Shown here piece after piece: positions 25,284 through 33,617 of a stretch of DNA of 43,917 nucleotides (positions within the stretch are counted from its first letter, which is position 1; every line of letters starts with the position of its first letter). The translations under genes and the position numbers were made by a program. The stretch lies in the NCBI GenBank assembly GCA_022824025.1, contig JAJEBF010000034.1, positions 1 to 43,917 of the forward strand, written 5' to 3'. The notes under the pieces were generated by a model. The model did not search any database. It was given only the letters and a program-made list of their open reading frames with translations, and had not been told where the DNA came from. The stretch is from Caldilineaceae bacterium (lineage in GTDB: Bacteria > Chloroflexota > Anaerolineae > Caldilineales > Caldilineaceae).

Positions 25284-27818
25284 ATGATGCCATTTGACCG
25301 CTTCACCCAGAGGGCCCAGAATGCGGCCACCCGTTCGCTCGAAATCCTGCAAAAGTACAAACACTCGCAGATCGATACTGAACACTTCTTCCTTGCCCTT
25401 GTCGAACAGCCAGATGGCACTGTGCCCCAGCTCCTCGAGGCCCTCGGCGCCTCCGTGGACGTCACCGCCCGCAAGTTGGAAGCCGTCCTCGAAGCAGCCC
25501 CCAAGACCGGCAATACACCGCACAGCGGCATGCCCACCGTTCAGGTATTTATCACACCCCGCCTGAATCGCGTGATGGGCGTCGCCAACGATGAAGCAAA
25601 CAGACTCCAGGACGAATACATCAGCACCGAACACATTCTGCTCGCCATCGCCAGCGAACGTAACACCCAGAGCGCCAACATCCTCCTCGACGCCGGTGTC
25701 TCCAAAGATCGCATTTACGGTGCAATCGAAGAGCTCAGAGGCGGCCAGAAAGTCAACGAACCCGACGCCGAAAGCAAATTCCAGGTCCTCGAAAAGTATG
25801 GCCGCGACCTCACTATGGCCGCTGCCGACGGAAAACTCGACCCCGTCGTCGGCCGCCTCGACGAGATCACGCGCGTGATGCAGGTCCTCTGCCGCCGCAC
25901 CAAGAACAATCCCGTCCTGATCGGCGAGGCCGGCGTCGGCAAGACCGCCATCATCGAAGGCCTGGCCCAACAGATTACCGCCAACGATGTGCCCGAAATC
26001 CTCGCCGGCAAACGCCTGGTTTCCCTGGATCTCGGCGCCATGATCGCCGGTACGCGCTTCCGCGGCGAATTTGAAGAACGGCTCAAGGCCGCCATGGATG
26101 AAATCCGCCGCAGCGAAGGCGAAATCATCCTCTTCGTCGATGAACTGCACACCGTCGTCGGCGCCGGCAATGCCGCCGGCGCGCTCGACGCCAGCAACAT
26201 GCTCAAACCCGCGCTCTCGCGCGGCGAGCTCCAGTGCATCGGCGCAACCACCCTCGACGAATACCGCCAGCACATCGAGAAAGACTCCGCCCTGGAACGC
26301 CGCTTCGCGCCCGTTTACGTCGATGAACCCAGCATCGATGACGCCATCGACATCCTCCGCGGCCTGCGCCTCCGCTACGAGGAACACCACGCCATCACCT
26401 ACACCGATGACTCCCTCGAACAAGCCGTCCGGCTGAGCCACCGCTACGTTCCCGATCGCAAGCTGCCCGATAAGGCCATCGACCTCATTGACGAGGCCGC
26501 CTCCCGGCTGCGCGTCGCCATGCACGCAATGCCGGAAGAGCTCAAACAGACCAAAGCCTCCATTCAGGAGCTGACCGACCTCGAAGAAAGCGCCTGGGCG
26601 GAACGCGACTACGAAAAAGCCGCCCAGACCAAGGCGGAACTGGCCCGCCGCAAGGAAGAATTCAAGACCGCCCTCAAAGCCTGGAAGGCCGAAACCAACC
26701 TTGACGACGTCGTCGACACCCCTGATGTCGCCGCCATCGTACACAGCTGGACGGGTATCCCCGTCATGAACCTGCTCGAAGAGGAAATGGAGAAACTCCT
26801 CCGCATGGAAGAGTTCCTCCGCCAGCGCATCATCGGCCAGGAACGGGCCATCGAAGCCGTCAGCGATGCCATCCGCAGAGCCCGCAGCGGCCTCAAAGAC
26901 CCCCGCCGCCCCATCGGAACCTTCCTCTTCCTCGGCCCGACCGGCATCGGCAAGACTGAGCTGGCCAAAGTCCTGGCCGCCTTCCTCTTTGACAGCGAAG
27001 ACGCGCTGCTGCGGGTCGATATGAGCGAATACCGCGAAGGCCACACCGTCAGCAAACTGTTTGGCGCCCCGCCCGGCTATATCGGGTACGAACAGGGTGG
27101 CCAGCTCACCGAACAGGTCCGCCGCCGCCCATACCAGGTGCTGCTCTTCGACGAAATTGAAAAAGCCCACCCCGAAGTCTGGAATACCCTCCTCCAGATC
27201 ATGGAAGACGGCCACATGACAGACGGCCAGGGCCGCACTGTCAACTTCCGCAACACCGTCGTGATCATGACAAGCAACGTCGGCGCGGATTCGGTGAAAC
27301 GCGGCCCGCTCGGCTTTGCCACCCCGGAGCTGGATGAAAGCGCCCTCGTCCAGGGCGAGTATAGTAAACAGATGAAACGGCTCTTCCGGCCTGAATTTCT
27401 CAACCGCATCGACGAAACCATCATCTTCGACACGCTCACCAGGGAAAATGTCCGCGACATCGTTTCCCTTCTCATGGAAGAAATCGCCCAGCGCTTAGAC
27501 GAGATCGGAATCACCATTGAGATGACCGAAAAGGCCCGCAATCACCTCGCCGATACCGGCTACCACGCCGAATACGGCGCACGCCCGCTTCGCCGCCTGC
27601 TCCAGAAACAGGTGGAAAACGAACTGAGCAAACGGCTGCTGCGCGCCGAATACAGCACCGGCGACGACATCCTGATCGACTATCTCACCAAGGAAGAAGG
27701 CGGAGAGGATAGACTCACATTCGTGCGCAAAGATCCCGAACCCATCGCTGTAGAGTGGTCACCAGGGACCCAGGCCGAAGCCGACTCCGGTCGCGAGCGG
27801 CAGGGCTCAGAGGAATAG
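25284..27818 (+). CDS. clpC: ATP-dependent Clp protease ATP-binding subunit ClpC
   Basis: An 844-residue Hsp100 protein. Two Clp_N repeats occupy the first 150 residues ([28 protein letters not shown]). AAA1 has Walker A GEAGVGKT (214-221) and [17 protein letters not shown]2 has GPTGIGKT (551-558) and [15 protein letters not shown], with the pore loop GYIGYEQGG. Between them is a short middle domain with a UVR-like segment (about 433-460), not the long coiled coil of ClpB, hence ClpC. It unfolds substrates for ClpP, with adaptor help, in the cytoplasm. ATG 25284 was chosen because AGGA lies nine bases upstream; ATG 25287 is the next codon. An acidic tail of about 30 residues ends the protein. 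No clpP is in the window. Confidence 0.9.
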   Translation: MMPFDRFTQRAQNAATRSLEILQKYKHSQIDTEHFFLALVEQPDGTVPQLLEALGASVDVTARKLEAVLEAAPKTGNTPHSGMPTVQVFITPRLNRVMGVANDEANRLQDEYISTEHILLAIASERNTQSANILLDAGVSKDRIYGAIEELRGGQKVNEPDAESKFQVLEKYGRDLTMAAADGKLDPVVGRLDEITRVMQVLCRRTKNNPVLIGEAGVGKTAIIEGLAQQITANDVPEILAGKRLVSLDLGAMIAGTRFRGEFEERLKAAMDEIRRSEGEIILFVDELHTVVGAGNAAGALDASNMLKPALSRGELQCIGATTLDEYRQHIEKDSALERRFAPVYVDEPSIDDAIDILRGLRLRYEEHHAITYTDDSLEQAVRLSHRYVPDRKLPDKAIDLIDEAASRLRVAMHAMPEELKQTKASIQELTDLEESAWAERDYEKAAQTKAELARRKEEFKTALKAWKAETNLDDVVDTPDVAAIVHSWTGIPVMNLLEEEMEKLLRMEEFLRQRIIGQERAIEAVSDAIRRARSGLKDPRRPIGTFLFLGPTGIGKTELAKVLAAFLFDSEDALLRVDMSEYREGHTVSKLFGAPPGYIGYEQGGQLTEQVRRRPYQVLLFDEIEKAHPEVWNTLLQIMEDGHMTDGQGRTVNFRNTVVIMTSNVGADSVKRGPLGFATPELDESALVQGEYSKQMKRLFRPEFLNRIDETIIFDTLTRENVRDIVSLLMEEIAQRLDEIGITIEMTEKARNHLADTGYHAEYGARPLRRLLQKQVENELSKRLLRAEYSTGDDILIDYLTKEEGGEDRLTFVRKDPEPIAVEWSPGTQAEADSGRERQGSEE

Positions 27819-27844
27819 CGCCAGCATCCAGGTTCCCACCCGCA

Positions 27845-28504
27845 ATGACGAGCGAAAAAAGCGCCAATTCGCCCCGATCAAAGCAATGCCCTGCCTATCG
27901 CATCGAAACGGAACGAATGGTGTTGCGCTGCTGGCAGCCATCCGACGCCAACGCCCTCCTCGACGCCATCTCCCATAGCCTCGAACACCTGCAGGAGTGG
28001 ATGCCCTGGGCCGCCAGCGAACCTTCATCCCTGGAAGACAAAATCGCCCTGCTCCGCAGTTGGCGCGCCGCCTTCGACCAGGATGACGACTATGTGTTTG
28101 GTATCTTTTCGCCCGATGAGAAAGAGGTCTGGGGGGGTAAGGGGCTGCACAAACGTATCGGCGCAAACGCCCTCGAAATCGGGTACTGGATTCGCGCCGA
28201 CCGCATCAACACAGGGCTGGCAACCGAATCCTCTGCCGCCCTCACCAAAATAGCCTTCGCCGTCAACAAGGTAGACAGAGTCGAAATCCACTGCGACCCT
28301 GCCAATGTCCGCAGCGCTTCAGTCCCACGCAAACTGGGCTTCGTACAGGAAGCGGTGCTCCGCCGGCGCGGCGCCGGCACAGACGGCGCGCCGGTCGACG
28401 CCATGATCTGGACTGTCTTCAGCGACCAGCTCGACGATACCCCCATCGCAAACGCCCGCGTCAAAGCCTATGACGTCGTCGGCTGCGAAATACCTCTCGT
28501 CTAA
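27845..28504 (+). CDS. RimJ/RimL-type GNAT acetyltransferase
   Basis: A 219-residue GNAT of the RimJ/RimL subtype (Acetyltransf_3). It begins with YRIETERMVLRCWQPSDANA, has EWMPWAASEP, IGYWIRADRINTGLATESSA (acetyl-CoA motif) and VEIHCDPANVRSASVPRKLG followed by FVQEAVLRR, all standard for this group. Members acetylate N-termini of ribosomal proteins, small molecules or drugs; the substrate is not predictable. ATG 27845 lies 26 bases after the clpC stop, with no strong ribosome site; the frame is open upstream into clpC. The last 25 residues are an extra, unrecognised tail. It is convergent with the next gene. Confidence 0.8.
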   Translation: MTSEKSANSPRSKQCPAYRIETERMVLRCWQPSDANALLDAISHSLEHLQEWMPWAASEPSSLEDKIALLRSWRAAFDQDDDYVFGIFSPDEKEVWGGKGLHKRIGANALEIGYWIRADRINTGLATESSAALTKIAFAVNKVDRVEIHCDPANVRSASVPRKLGFVQEAVLRRRGAGTDGAPVDAMIWTVFSDQLDDTPIANARVKAYDVVGCEIPLV

Positions 28505-28578
28505 CCCGCCAGTGGGCGCGGCGCATCCGGGGGCCGCCTGTCCCTGGCCCTTGCCGCACCGGCGATCGCAACCTTTTT

Positions 28579-29397
28579 CTATTGCCTGTCAATCGGGATT
28601 TCGTAGATTGCCGCCCAGTCGAAGAGACCTTCCGCCTGGCCCTGGCTGCGCGCGCCCGCGACAAGGCCAATATCACCCACTGGCAATCTTGGATCGGCCA
28701 CCGTATAAACGACAACAGAGTTGATGGCAAATCGCAGCCGCCCGCCGTCGTCGAGAACCGCAAGGACCTTCCTGCCCCCCTCAGAAAGCGCAGCCGTCTG
28801 CGTCCACGGCTGTACCGTACGCCAGGCGCCCCGCTCTACAAGCTCTACCTTGTACTGGCCATCATTGTCCACTGCGAACAGATAGAAATTGTCGCCATTT
28901 CTGTAGCGTGCGATCAGGCCGCCGTATCCCAAGGCAAAATCGCCCCGCGAAGCCAAACGCAGGTCAGCCTCAAACCGGTATCCCCCAAGATTCAGCTGCC
29001 CCAAAGTTGCCCACGCCATCGCCCCGGCGCGTTCCACTCTGATCCTGTAGAGGTCTCCCACATAACCCAGATCCGCCTCTTCACCCGCGCCAACCGGAAG
29101 CGCAAATGAAGGATCGTCGAAGTCATCGCGCACGATCAGACTTCCCGCCTTAGGCGGGGCCACTGTTTGACCGCCGTCTGGCGCGCTGATTGGGAACCCT
29201 GTGAGCCACAAGACAGCGGCAGCCACCGCCGCAGCAGCCGCAACCAATCCCAGCGCCGCCCCAAAGAGATTCCTCCTCGCTTCAGGAGGACTGTGAACAA
29301 CCGCCTTGGCCGTGGGCCGGCCCCGCGACAGGCCGATCGCCTCCCGTTTGCGCGCCCGCTCCTCCAACTCGACCGCAGAAATCTCTGAATCCCCCAT
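28579..29397 (-). CDS. Membrane-anchored protein with a LamG-like/DUF1080-like extracellular domain
   Basis: A protein of about 272 residues with a short basic cytoplasmic N-terminus, one membrane segment (FGAALGLVAAAAAVAAAVLW), and a C-terminal beta-rich domain resembling concanavalin/LamG-type folds (RFEADLRLASRGDFALGYGG, FYLFAVDNDGQYKVELVERG, LRFAINSVVVYTVADPRL). Such domains bind carbohydrate or sit beside sensor kinases in Chloroflexota; no catalytic residues were identified. ATG 29397 is listed; TTG codons at 29409 and 29454 are in frame and cannot be excluded. It lies downstream of the subtilase gene on the same strand, so co-transcription is possible. Confidence 0.6.
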   Translation of the reverse strand: MGDSEISAVELEERARKREAIGLSRGRPTAKAVVHSPPEARRNLFGAALGLVAAAAAVAAAVLWLTGFPISAPDGGQTVAPPKAGSLIVRDDFDDPSFALPVGAGEEADLGYVGDLYRIRVERAGAMAWATLGQLNLGGYRFEADLRLASRGDFALGYGGLIARYRNGDNFYLFAVDNDGQYKVELVERGAWRTVQPWTQTAALSEGGRKVLAVLDDGGRLRFAINSVVVYTVADPRLPVGDIGLVAGARSQGQAEGLFDWAAIYEIPIDRQ

Positions 29398-29503
29398 CTC
29401 AACGTCCAAATGCTCCCTTGCCGCGCGATCGCAAAAACCGGCAAGCGCCAACAATCGCCTGCCCTGCCGCCCAACTCGCTCCGGTTAAATTTGTTCGCTT
29501 GGA

Positions 29504-30805
29504 TTAGAACAATCTCAAAAGCTTCAGGGGCGCTGCCAAACAGCCAACGGGAGGACTGGGGCCGGGTGAAGGCGGCGACGGAACAGGCAGAGACGGTTTG
29601 TGCGGCGGAGGCTGTTGGCCCGACTCCGCGAACTGGACTGCGGTTAACGCATCGATACGGCCGTCGCCCTGGATGTTCTTGTCGGCTTCATTCTGCCCGT
29701 ACCCGGCATTGTTGATGTCAACGCTCGTGGCCATCAGCATATTCTTGATCTCGGCCGGCCCAAGCCCCGAATTCGCTCGCAGCATCAGCGCCGCCAACCC
29801 TGCCACGTGCGGCGTCGACATACTCGTCCCGCTGGCTGTCGTGTAATTGTCATCAACGACCTGCCCGACCGAAGTTCCCGCCGCCCGCGCCGCCACAATC
29901 CTGCTCCCTGGCGCGACCACGTCCGGCTTGATCCGCCCATCCGCCGTAGGCCCCCGGCTGCTGAAACGCGCCACGCTGTCCTGGTCATTGGACGCGCCCA
30001 CCGTAATCACCTTCTCAGCCGCGCCCGGGCTCCCGATCGTGCTCTGCCTCGGCCCGCTGTTTCCGGCCGCCACAATCATGATCTTTCCCATATCCACGAT
30101 CGCATTGCACATCGTGCTCAGCGCATCAGAGCCGTCGCTGCTGCCTCGGCTGCCCAATGACAGATTCAGAATGTCCGCCCCGTTTTGCGCCGCCCACTCC
30201 AGCCCCGCCATCACGTTGCTCATGCGACCGCTTCCATTGTCCGCAAGCACCTTGGCCGCCATGATCGTGGCCCCCGGCGCAACCCCAATATACTTCCCCC
30301 CGCTGGCCGCGCCCGTCCCAGCCGCCGTCGACGCCACGTGCGTGCCATGGCCGTTACCATCCACCGGCGAGCCCTTCCCGCTGAAATCTGCCGTCAAACC
30401 CACTCGACCGGAAAAGTCTGCATGGGTAGCGTCAAGGCCCGTATCGACTATACATATCGTGACCCCCTCACCGTCATTGCGCAACTGCTCCCACACCTGC
30501 GGCGCCCTGATATGCGGAGTCGAAACATCCAACATGATATGCACGGCCTCATCCAGCCAGATCTCCGCCACATCGTCCGAATTCGCCAACTCGTCAATCG
30601 TTGTTGGATCAAGCGTGACCGCTGTGGCCGGAATGACTCGAAACTCCTGATTTACTCTGATTGCGCCGGCGCTCGCGGCCAATCGGCCAATGCTTCTCTG
30701 ACCGCCGCTCGAGTGAAATCTGACAATCACCTCTACTTCATCATGGGCCTCTCGGGCCTGTTCTATCACATCCCGAACATGGGCAGAGTACTTCTCCACA
30801 TACAT
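29504..30805 (-). CDS. Subtilisin-like serine protease (S8) with I9 prodomain
   Basis: A 433-residue subtilase. Residues about 24-91 form an I9-type propeptide (VEVIVRFHSSGGQ ... VAEIWLDEAV). The catalytic triad is D121 in VDTGLDATHADF, H153 in GHGTHVAS and S328 in SGTSMSTPHVAGLAAL; the oxyanion Asn lies in AAGNSGP. The C-terminus is Pro-rich (QPPPHKPSLPVPSPPSPGPS) and ends in a short hydrophobic patch. No signal peptide is visible, so it may be intracellular or exported in an unusual way. ATG 30805 has AGGAGG upstream. A free-standing I9-like protein is encoded 304 bases upstream on the same strand, which might act as an inhibitor or folding helper in trans. Confidence 0.9.
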   Translation of the reverse strand: MYVEKYSAHVRDVIEQAREAHDEVEVIVRFHSSGGQRSIGRLAASAGAIRVNQEFRVIPATAVTLDPTTIDELANSDDVAEIWLDEAVHIMLDVSTPHIRAPQVWEQLRNDGEGVTICIVDTGLDATHADFSGRVGLTADFSGKGSPVDGNGHGTHVASTAAGTGAASGGKYIGVAPGATIMAAKVLADNGSGRMSNVMAGLEWAAQNGADILNLSLGSRGSSDGSDALSTMCNAIVDMGKIMIVAAGNSGPRQSTIGSPGAAEKVITVGASNDQDSVARFSSRGPTADGRIKPDVVAPGSRIVAARAAGTSVGQVVDDNYTTASGTSMSTPHVAGLAALMLRANSGLGPAEIKNMLMATSVDINNAGYGQNEADKNIQGDGRIDALTAVQFAESGQQPPPHKPSLPVPSPPSPGPSPPVGCLAAPLKLLRLF

Positions 30806-31109
30806 CGGCCAAACTCCTCCTGGTCTCGTCCATTGCCCACGTCCAGCGCAATATCCCAAATTCGCCTAAACTGATAATGGGCGCGTCAGTGCCGCGTCAG
30901 TGCAACACTATTTCACTCCAGTGACGCGCTCGCCCTGGAGTCTATCAGCGTGAAACCACCCGCGGACTACCGTCTGCATACTTGCTGCTACGCATGGAAG
31001 AATCTACCTCCCCCCATCGTTACTTTGCCCGCGGTTACCAACTCTCCCTTCAATGCGCGCCCGCGGCCCCATCCGGACCAACACCCGGCGCTGCCATACA
31101 CCTGCCTGC
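30806..31109. other. Gap upstream of the subtilase gene
   Basis: This 304-base gap between two minus-strand genes contains no recognisable gene. Its most distinctive content is a tandem 11-bp repeat (30882-30903) with an inverted half copy (30922-30928), described separately. CATTAT (30879-30874, minus strand) could be a -10 element for the subtilase, but no convincing -35 stands at 17 bases. The rest (30930-31109) shows nothing recognised. Confidence 0.5.
30882..30903. repeat. Tandem 11-bp repeat upstream of the subtilase
   Basis: CGCGTCAGTGC occurs twice back to back (30882-30892 and 30893-30903), without mismatch. An inverted TGACGCG follows at 30922-30928. Spacing of 11 bases puts the copies on the same DNA face, as for cooperative regulator binding. 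It lies about 80-120 bases upstream of the subtilase start. Confidence 0.6.
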
Positions 31110-31379
31110 CTACCACGTCTGAACCGCGCCGTCCTCTTCAACCCGGTCCAGCCACGATTCACTCAGCAATGACCGAAGACATTGGCCGGGACCGCTGACA
31201 GCGAAACAAGGCACGATTGTCGTCTGATGCCGCACCGCGAAACCAGCCCGCTCGATCGCCGCCTCCTGCCCAGGGCCAATTGCACTGACGTGCAACAGCA
31301 GATAAACCGTTTCCGACGGCGCGTCTTCTATTCGTTTCTTCAATGAGTGGGGGATCTTTCCCTGCGCTTCTTTTGTCAT
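31110..31379 (-). CDS. Free-standing I9-propeptide-like protein (putative subtilase inhibitor)
   Basis: A small protein of 89 residues. From ETVYLLLHVSAIGPGQEAAI onwards it follows the pattern of an I9 propeptide: a beta strand, a helix with AIERAGFAVRH, a second strand TIVPCFAVSGPGQ, a helix LRSLLSESWLDRV and a final EEDGAVQ strand. The same pattern, at low identity, is seen in residues 24-88 of the neighbouring subtilase. No protease domain follows; TGA/TAG ends the frame. ATG 31379 has AAAGAGAG upstream; ATG 31433 is an in-frame alternative with 18 more residues. Free I9 proteins known elsewhere inhibit or help fold subtilases. That role here is inference from homology pattern and position. 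Confidence 0.6.
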   Translation of the reverse strand: MTKEAQGKIPHSLKKRIEDAPSETVYLLLHVSAIGPGQEAAIERAGFAVRHQTTIVPCFAVSGPGQCLRSLLSESWLDRVEEDGAVQTW

Positions 31380-31487
31380 CTCTCTTTCATTCTCGCCCCA
31401 AAACAATCGCCTTAAGTCTAACAGAATTGCCACCCCGAAACGAACAAGCCGAGCCCTGTTTTCGGTCCCGATTCAGGTCCAACATGC

Positions 31488-33089
31488 TTACGTCAGATAA
31501 TCGTAGGCAATTAGTGTGAGGAATTCCTCAAATTCTTCTGTCAGAATCAGCCTGTCCAGAATCTCGCCCGCCTCTTCCAACCGGCCCGGACCGAACCTGC
31601 TCAGCCTTTTCAGCTCCTCGTCCCGAATCTGCTCGTACAGCCCACGTGTGACCGGGCGCCCATCCTCCAGCTTCGCCCCATGACGGATCCACTGCCAGAT
31701 CTGCGAACGCGAAATCTCCGCCGTGGCCGCGTCCTCCATCAAATTGTAAATTGCCGCCGCGCCGTTGCCCAGCAGCCACGCGTTCAAATATTGCAGCGAA
31801 ACGTCTATGTTCGTGCGCAACCCGCTCTCCGTTATCGTGCCCCCAGGTACGCCGACATCCACAATCTCGTCCGCTGTAACAGCCACATCCTCCCGCATTC
31901 GCTCCTTCTGGTGCGGTGCGCCGCCCGTCGCCTCCTCGAAAATCCCCCGCGCCAGCGGCACCAGATCCGGGTGCGCAACCCAGGTCCCGTCACACCCGTC
32001 GCCGGACTCCCGCTCCTTATCCGCCCGTACCTTTGACAGCGCTTCCTCGTTCACCGCAGGATCGCGCCGGCTTGGAATGAAGGCCGCCATCCCGCCAATC
32101 GCGTGTGCCCCGCGTTTGTGGCACGTGCGGACCAGTAGCTCGGTGTACGCCCGCATGAACGGTGTCGTCATCGTGACCTGCGCGCGCTCCGGCAAAACCG
32201 TGTCAGGACTGTTTCGGAACTTCTTGATCGCGCTGAAAATATAGTCCCACCGACCTGCATTCAAGCCCGCCGAATAGTCGCGCAGCTCATAGAGAATCTC
32301 CTCCATTTCCAGCGCCGCCAGGATCGTTTCAATCAGGACGGTCGCCCGGAACGAACCGTGGTCTATGCCCAATGCCTCCTCAGAATGCGCAAAAACATCG
32401 GCCCACAACCGCGCCTCCAGGTGGCTTTCCAGTTTGGGAAGATAGAAATAGCACGAACTGCCCCTTCGCTGCCGTTCCGCCGCATTGTGAAATACATACA
32501 GCCCCACGTCGAAAAGGCTCGCCGCAACGGGCTCCCCGTCCACCTGCACATTCTTCTCAACCAGATGCCATCCCCGCGGCCGCACCAGGAGCGTCGCAAT
32601 CTCGTCATTCAACTCATAGATCCGCCCCCTCGCCTCATCCTCCAGCCGGATCTGCCGCCGCACCGCATCGTAAAGATTCAGCTGCCCTTCCACGCAATTC
32701 GCCCACGTCGGCGAATTCGCGTCCTCAAAATCCGCCATGAAAACGTCCGCGCCCGAATTCAGCGCATTGATCACCATCTTGCGGTCCACCGGCCCTGTAA
32801 TCTCCGCCCAGCGCCGCTGCAGATCGCCCGGCGTCTCCGCCACCTGCCAGTCTCCGCTGCGCACTGACTCCGTCTCCGCCAGAAAACCCGGCGTCTCACC
32901 CGCGTCGATCCTGGCCTGCCTTTCCGCTCGGGCCGCCAGCAATTCCCTTCTCCTCGAATCAAACGCCCCGTGCAGCTCCGCCACAAACGCCAGCGCCTCA
33001 TCCGTCAATATCTTCTCCGATGCGGCAAGACCCTCGCCCACAACTTTCACATCCAGCCTGTCTTGCCCGCGTTCATTCTCCCGTGACAT
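31488..33089 (-). CDS. aceB: Malate synthase A
   Basis: A 533-residue malate synthase of the A type. Typical blocks are [20 protein letters not shown] (with the Mg-binding region), [72 protein letters not shown], and [20 protein letters not shown]; the catalytic acid lies in [20 protein letters not shown]. It condenses glyoxylate and acetyl-CoA to malate in the glyoxylate shunt. Isocitrate lyase is not in the window, so glyoxylate may come from elsewhere on the chromosome or another source. The ATG is preceded by AAGGAG, which overlaps a 14-bp palindrome. A good promoter lies 46 bases upstream. Confidence 0.96.
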   Translation of the reverse strand: MSRENERGQDRLDVKVVGEGLAASEKILTDEALAFVAELHGAFDSRRRELLAARAERQARIDAGETPGFLAETESVRSGDWQVAETPGDLQRRWAEITGPVDRKMVINALNSGADVFMADFEDANSPTWANCVEGQLNLYDAVRRQIRLEDEARGRIYELNDEIATLLVRPRGWHLVEKNVQVDGEPVAASLFDVGLYVFHNAAERQRRGSSCYFYLPKLESHLEARLWADVFAHSEEALGIDHGSFRATVLIETILAALEMEEILYELRDYSAGLNAGRWDYIFSAIKKFRNSPDTVLPERAQVTMTTPFMRAYTELLVRTCHKRGAHAIGGMAAFIPSRRDPAVNEEALSKVRADKERESGDGCDGTWVAHPDLVPLARGIFEEATGGAPHQKERMREDVAVTADEIVDVGVPGGTITESGLRTNIDVSLQYLNAWLLGNGAAAIYNLMEDAATAEISRSQIWQWIRHGAKLEDGRPVTRGLYEQIRDEELKRLSRFGPGRLEEAGEILDRLILTEEFEEFLTLIAYDYLT

Positions 33090-33097
33090 TGCGCTCT

Positions 33098-33111
33098 CCT
33101 TACATGTAAGG
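33098..33111 (-). promoter_or_regulatory. 14-bp palindrome overlapping the aceB ribosome site
   Basis: CCTTACATGTAAGG is a perfect inverted repeat that includes part of the AAGGAG ribosome site of aceB. It lies about 17-30 bases into the transcript. It could be a repressor operator, or an RNA stem that hides the ribosome site. Confidence 0.55.
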
Positions 33112-33134
33112 GATGGGGTTAGAGGAACCGTCTA

Positions 33135-33163
33135 AGAATACTAAGATCCCACAGAGTCGTCAA
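33135..33163 (-). promoter_or_regulatory. aceB promoter
   Basis: On the minus strand TTGACG (33163-33158) and TATTCT (33140-33135) are 17 bases apart, five of six and four of six matches to the sigma70 consensus. The start near 33128 gives a leader of about 39 bases. Confidence 0.65.
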
Positions 33164-33481
33164 CACCCGCGTCCCGAAGGGTGCAGTCCTTATTTGGGGT
33201 TGTCAGAAAGAGCGCCTTCCAGGATGCAGGCGGATTTCGCTCCCGCAACTTGGACCTCGCCCTGGCCGAATTTTATGCCCGTGTAAACCTCTCCTTTCCA
33301 CTCTTCGCCTCTTTCCCCTCGTCTGGGGGGGTAAGCCGCAAAAGCCTTCCTCTGTGCGGGGGCACTCCTCCCGCAAGCACCCCTCATTCACGATTCGCCC
33401 CAAATGGCGAGTCCCTTTCCAGTGCCTCAATCTCCCCATCGCACACCCAAACGCCTTCCTCTGATCCCCCTGCTCCCCTTC

Positions 33482-33504
33482 CTCCGTGTCCCTCCTTGGA
33501 TCAC
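33482..33504 (+). repeat. Dispersed CCGTG...GGATC motif
   Basis: CTCCGTG (33482 region) and CCTTGGATCACC form the same pattern seen at 9144-9207 and 37963-37986. This copy is slightly degenerate (T for G in CCGTGG) and lies just upstream of the following promoter. Confidence 0.4.
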
Positions 33505-33526
33505 CCGCAGTTCCCCCTCCCCCCGC

Positions 33527-33555
33527 TTGACACACCCAACTGCATCACCTACACT
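33527..33555 (+). promoter_or_regulatory. Promoter of the phosphotransferase gene
   Basis: A perfect TTGACA (33527-33532) is followed after 17 bases by TACACT (33550-33555). The start near 33562 gives a leader of about 56 bases before GTG 33618. Confidence 0.7.
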
Positions 33556-33617
33556 GACACCCAATCCTGACACCGTTCTCGGCCCTCCTGTTTCGACCGA
33601 GGGCCCCTAACAGTAAC

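Larger units (their letters stand above)
33090..33617. other. Divergent gap between aceB and the phosphotransferase gene
   Basis: This 528-base gap holds the aceB ribosome-site palindrome (33098-33111), the aceB promoter (33135-33163, minus), a copy of the dispersed CCGTG...GGATC motif (33482-33504) and the promoter of the phosphotransferase gene (33527-33555, plus). Between 33180 and 33480 no gene was recognised; TGCGGG (33356 region) and CCCGCA can form a short hairpin. The strand composition is strongly C/T-rich, as in other gaps of this window. Confidence 0.55.

Noticed and set aside
25062..27215. A 717-codon open frame on the minus strand opposite clpC
   Set aside because: It is an antisense frame kept open by GC-rich codon use; the plus strand encodes a complete ClpC with all motifs, and the antisense product resembles nothing.
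25284..27818. ClpB instead of ClpC
   Set aside because: The middle domain is short with a UVR-like segment; ClpB has a much longer coiled-coil insertion in the first AAA domain.
29847..30874. Plus-strand frames of 229-267 codons across the subtilase
   Set aside because: The minus strand encodes an intact catalytic triad with a good ribosome site; the plus-strand products are Pro/Ser/Arg-rich shadows.
33181..33570. A 129-codon plus-strand frame in the gap before the phosphotransferase
   Set aside because: Pro/Ser-rich low-complexity product, no ribosome site, and it runs through a clear promoter.
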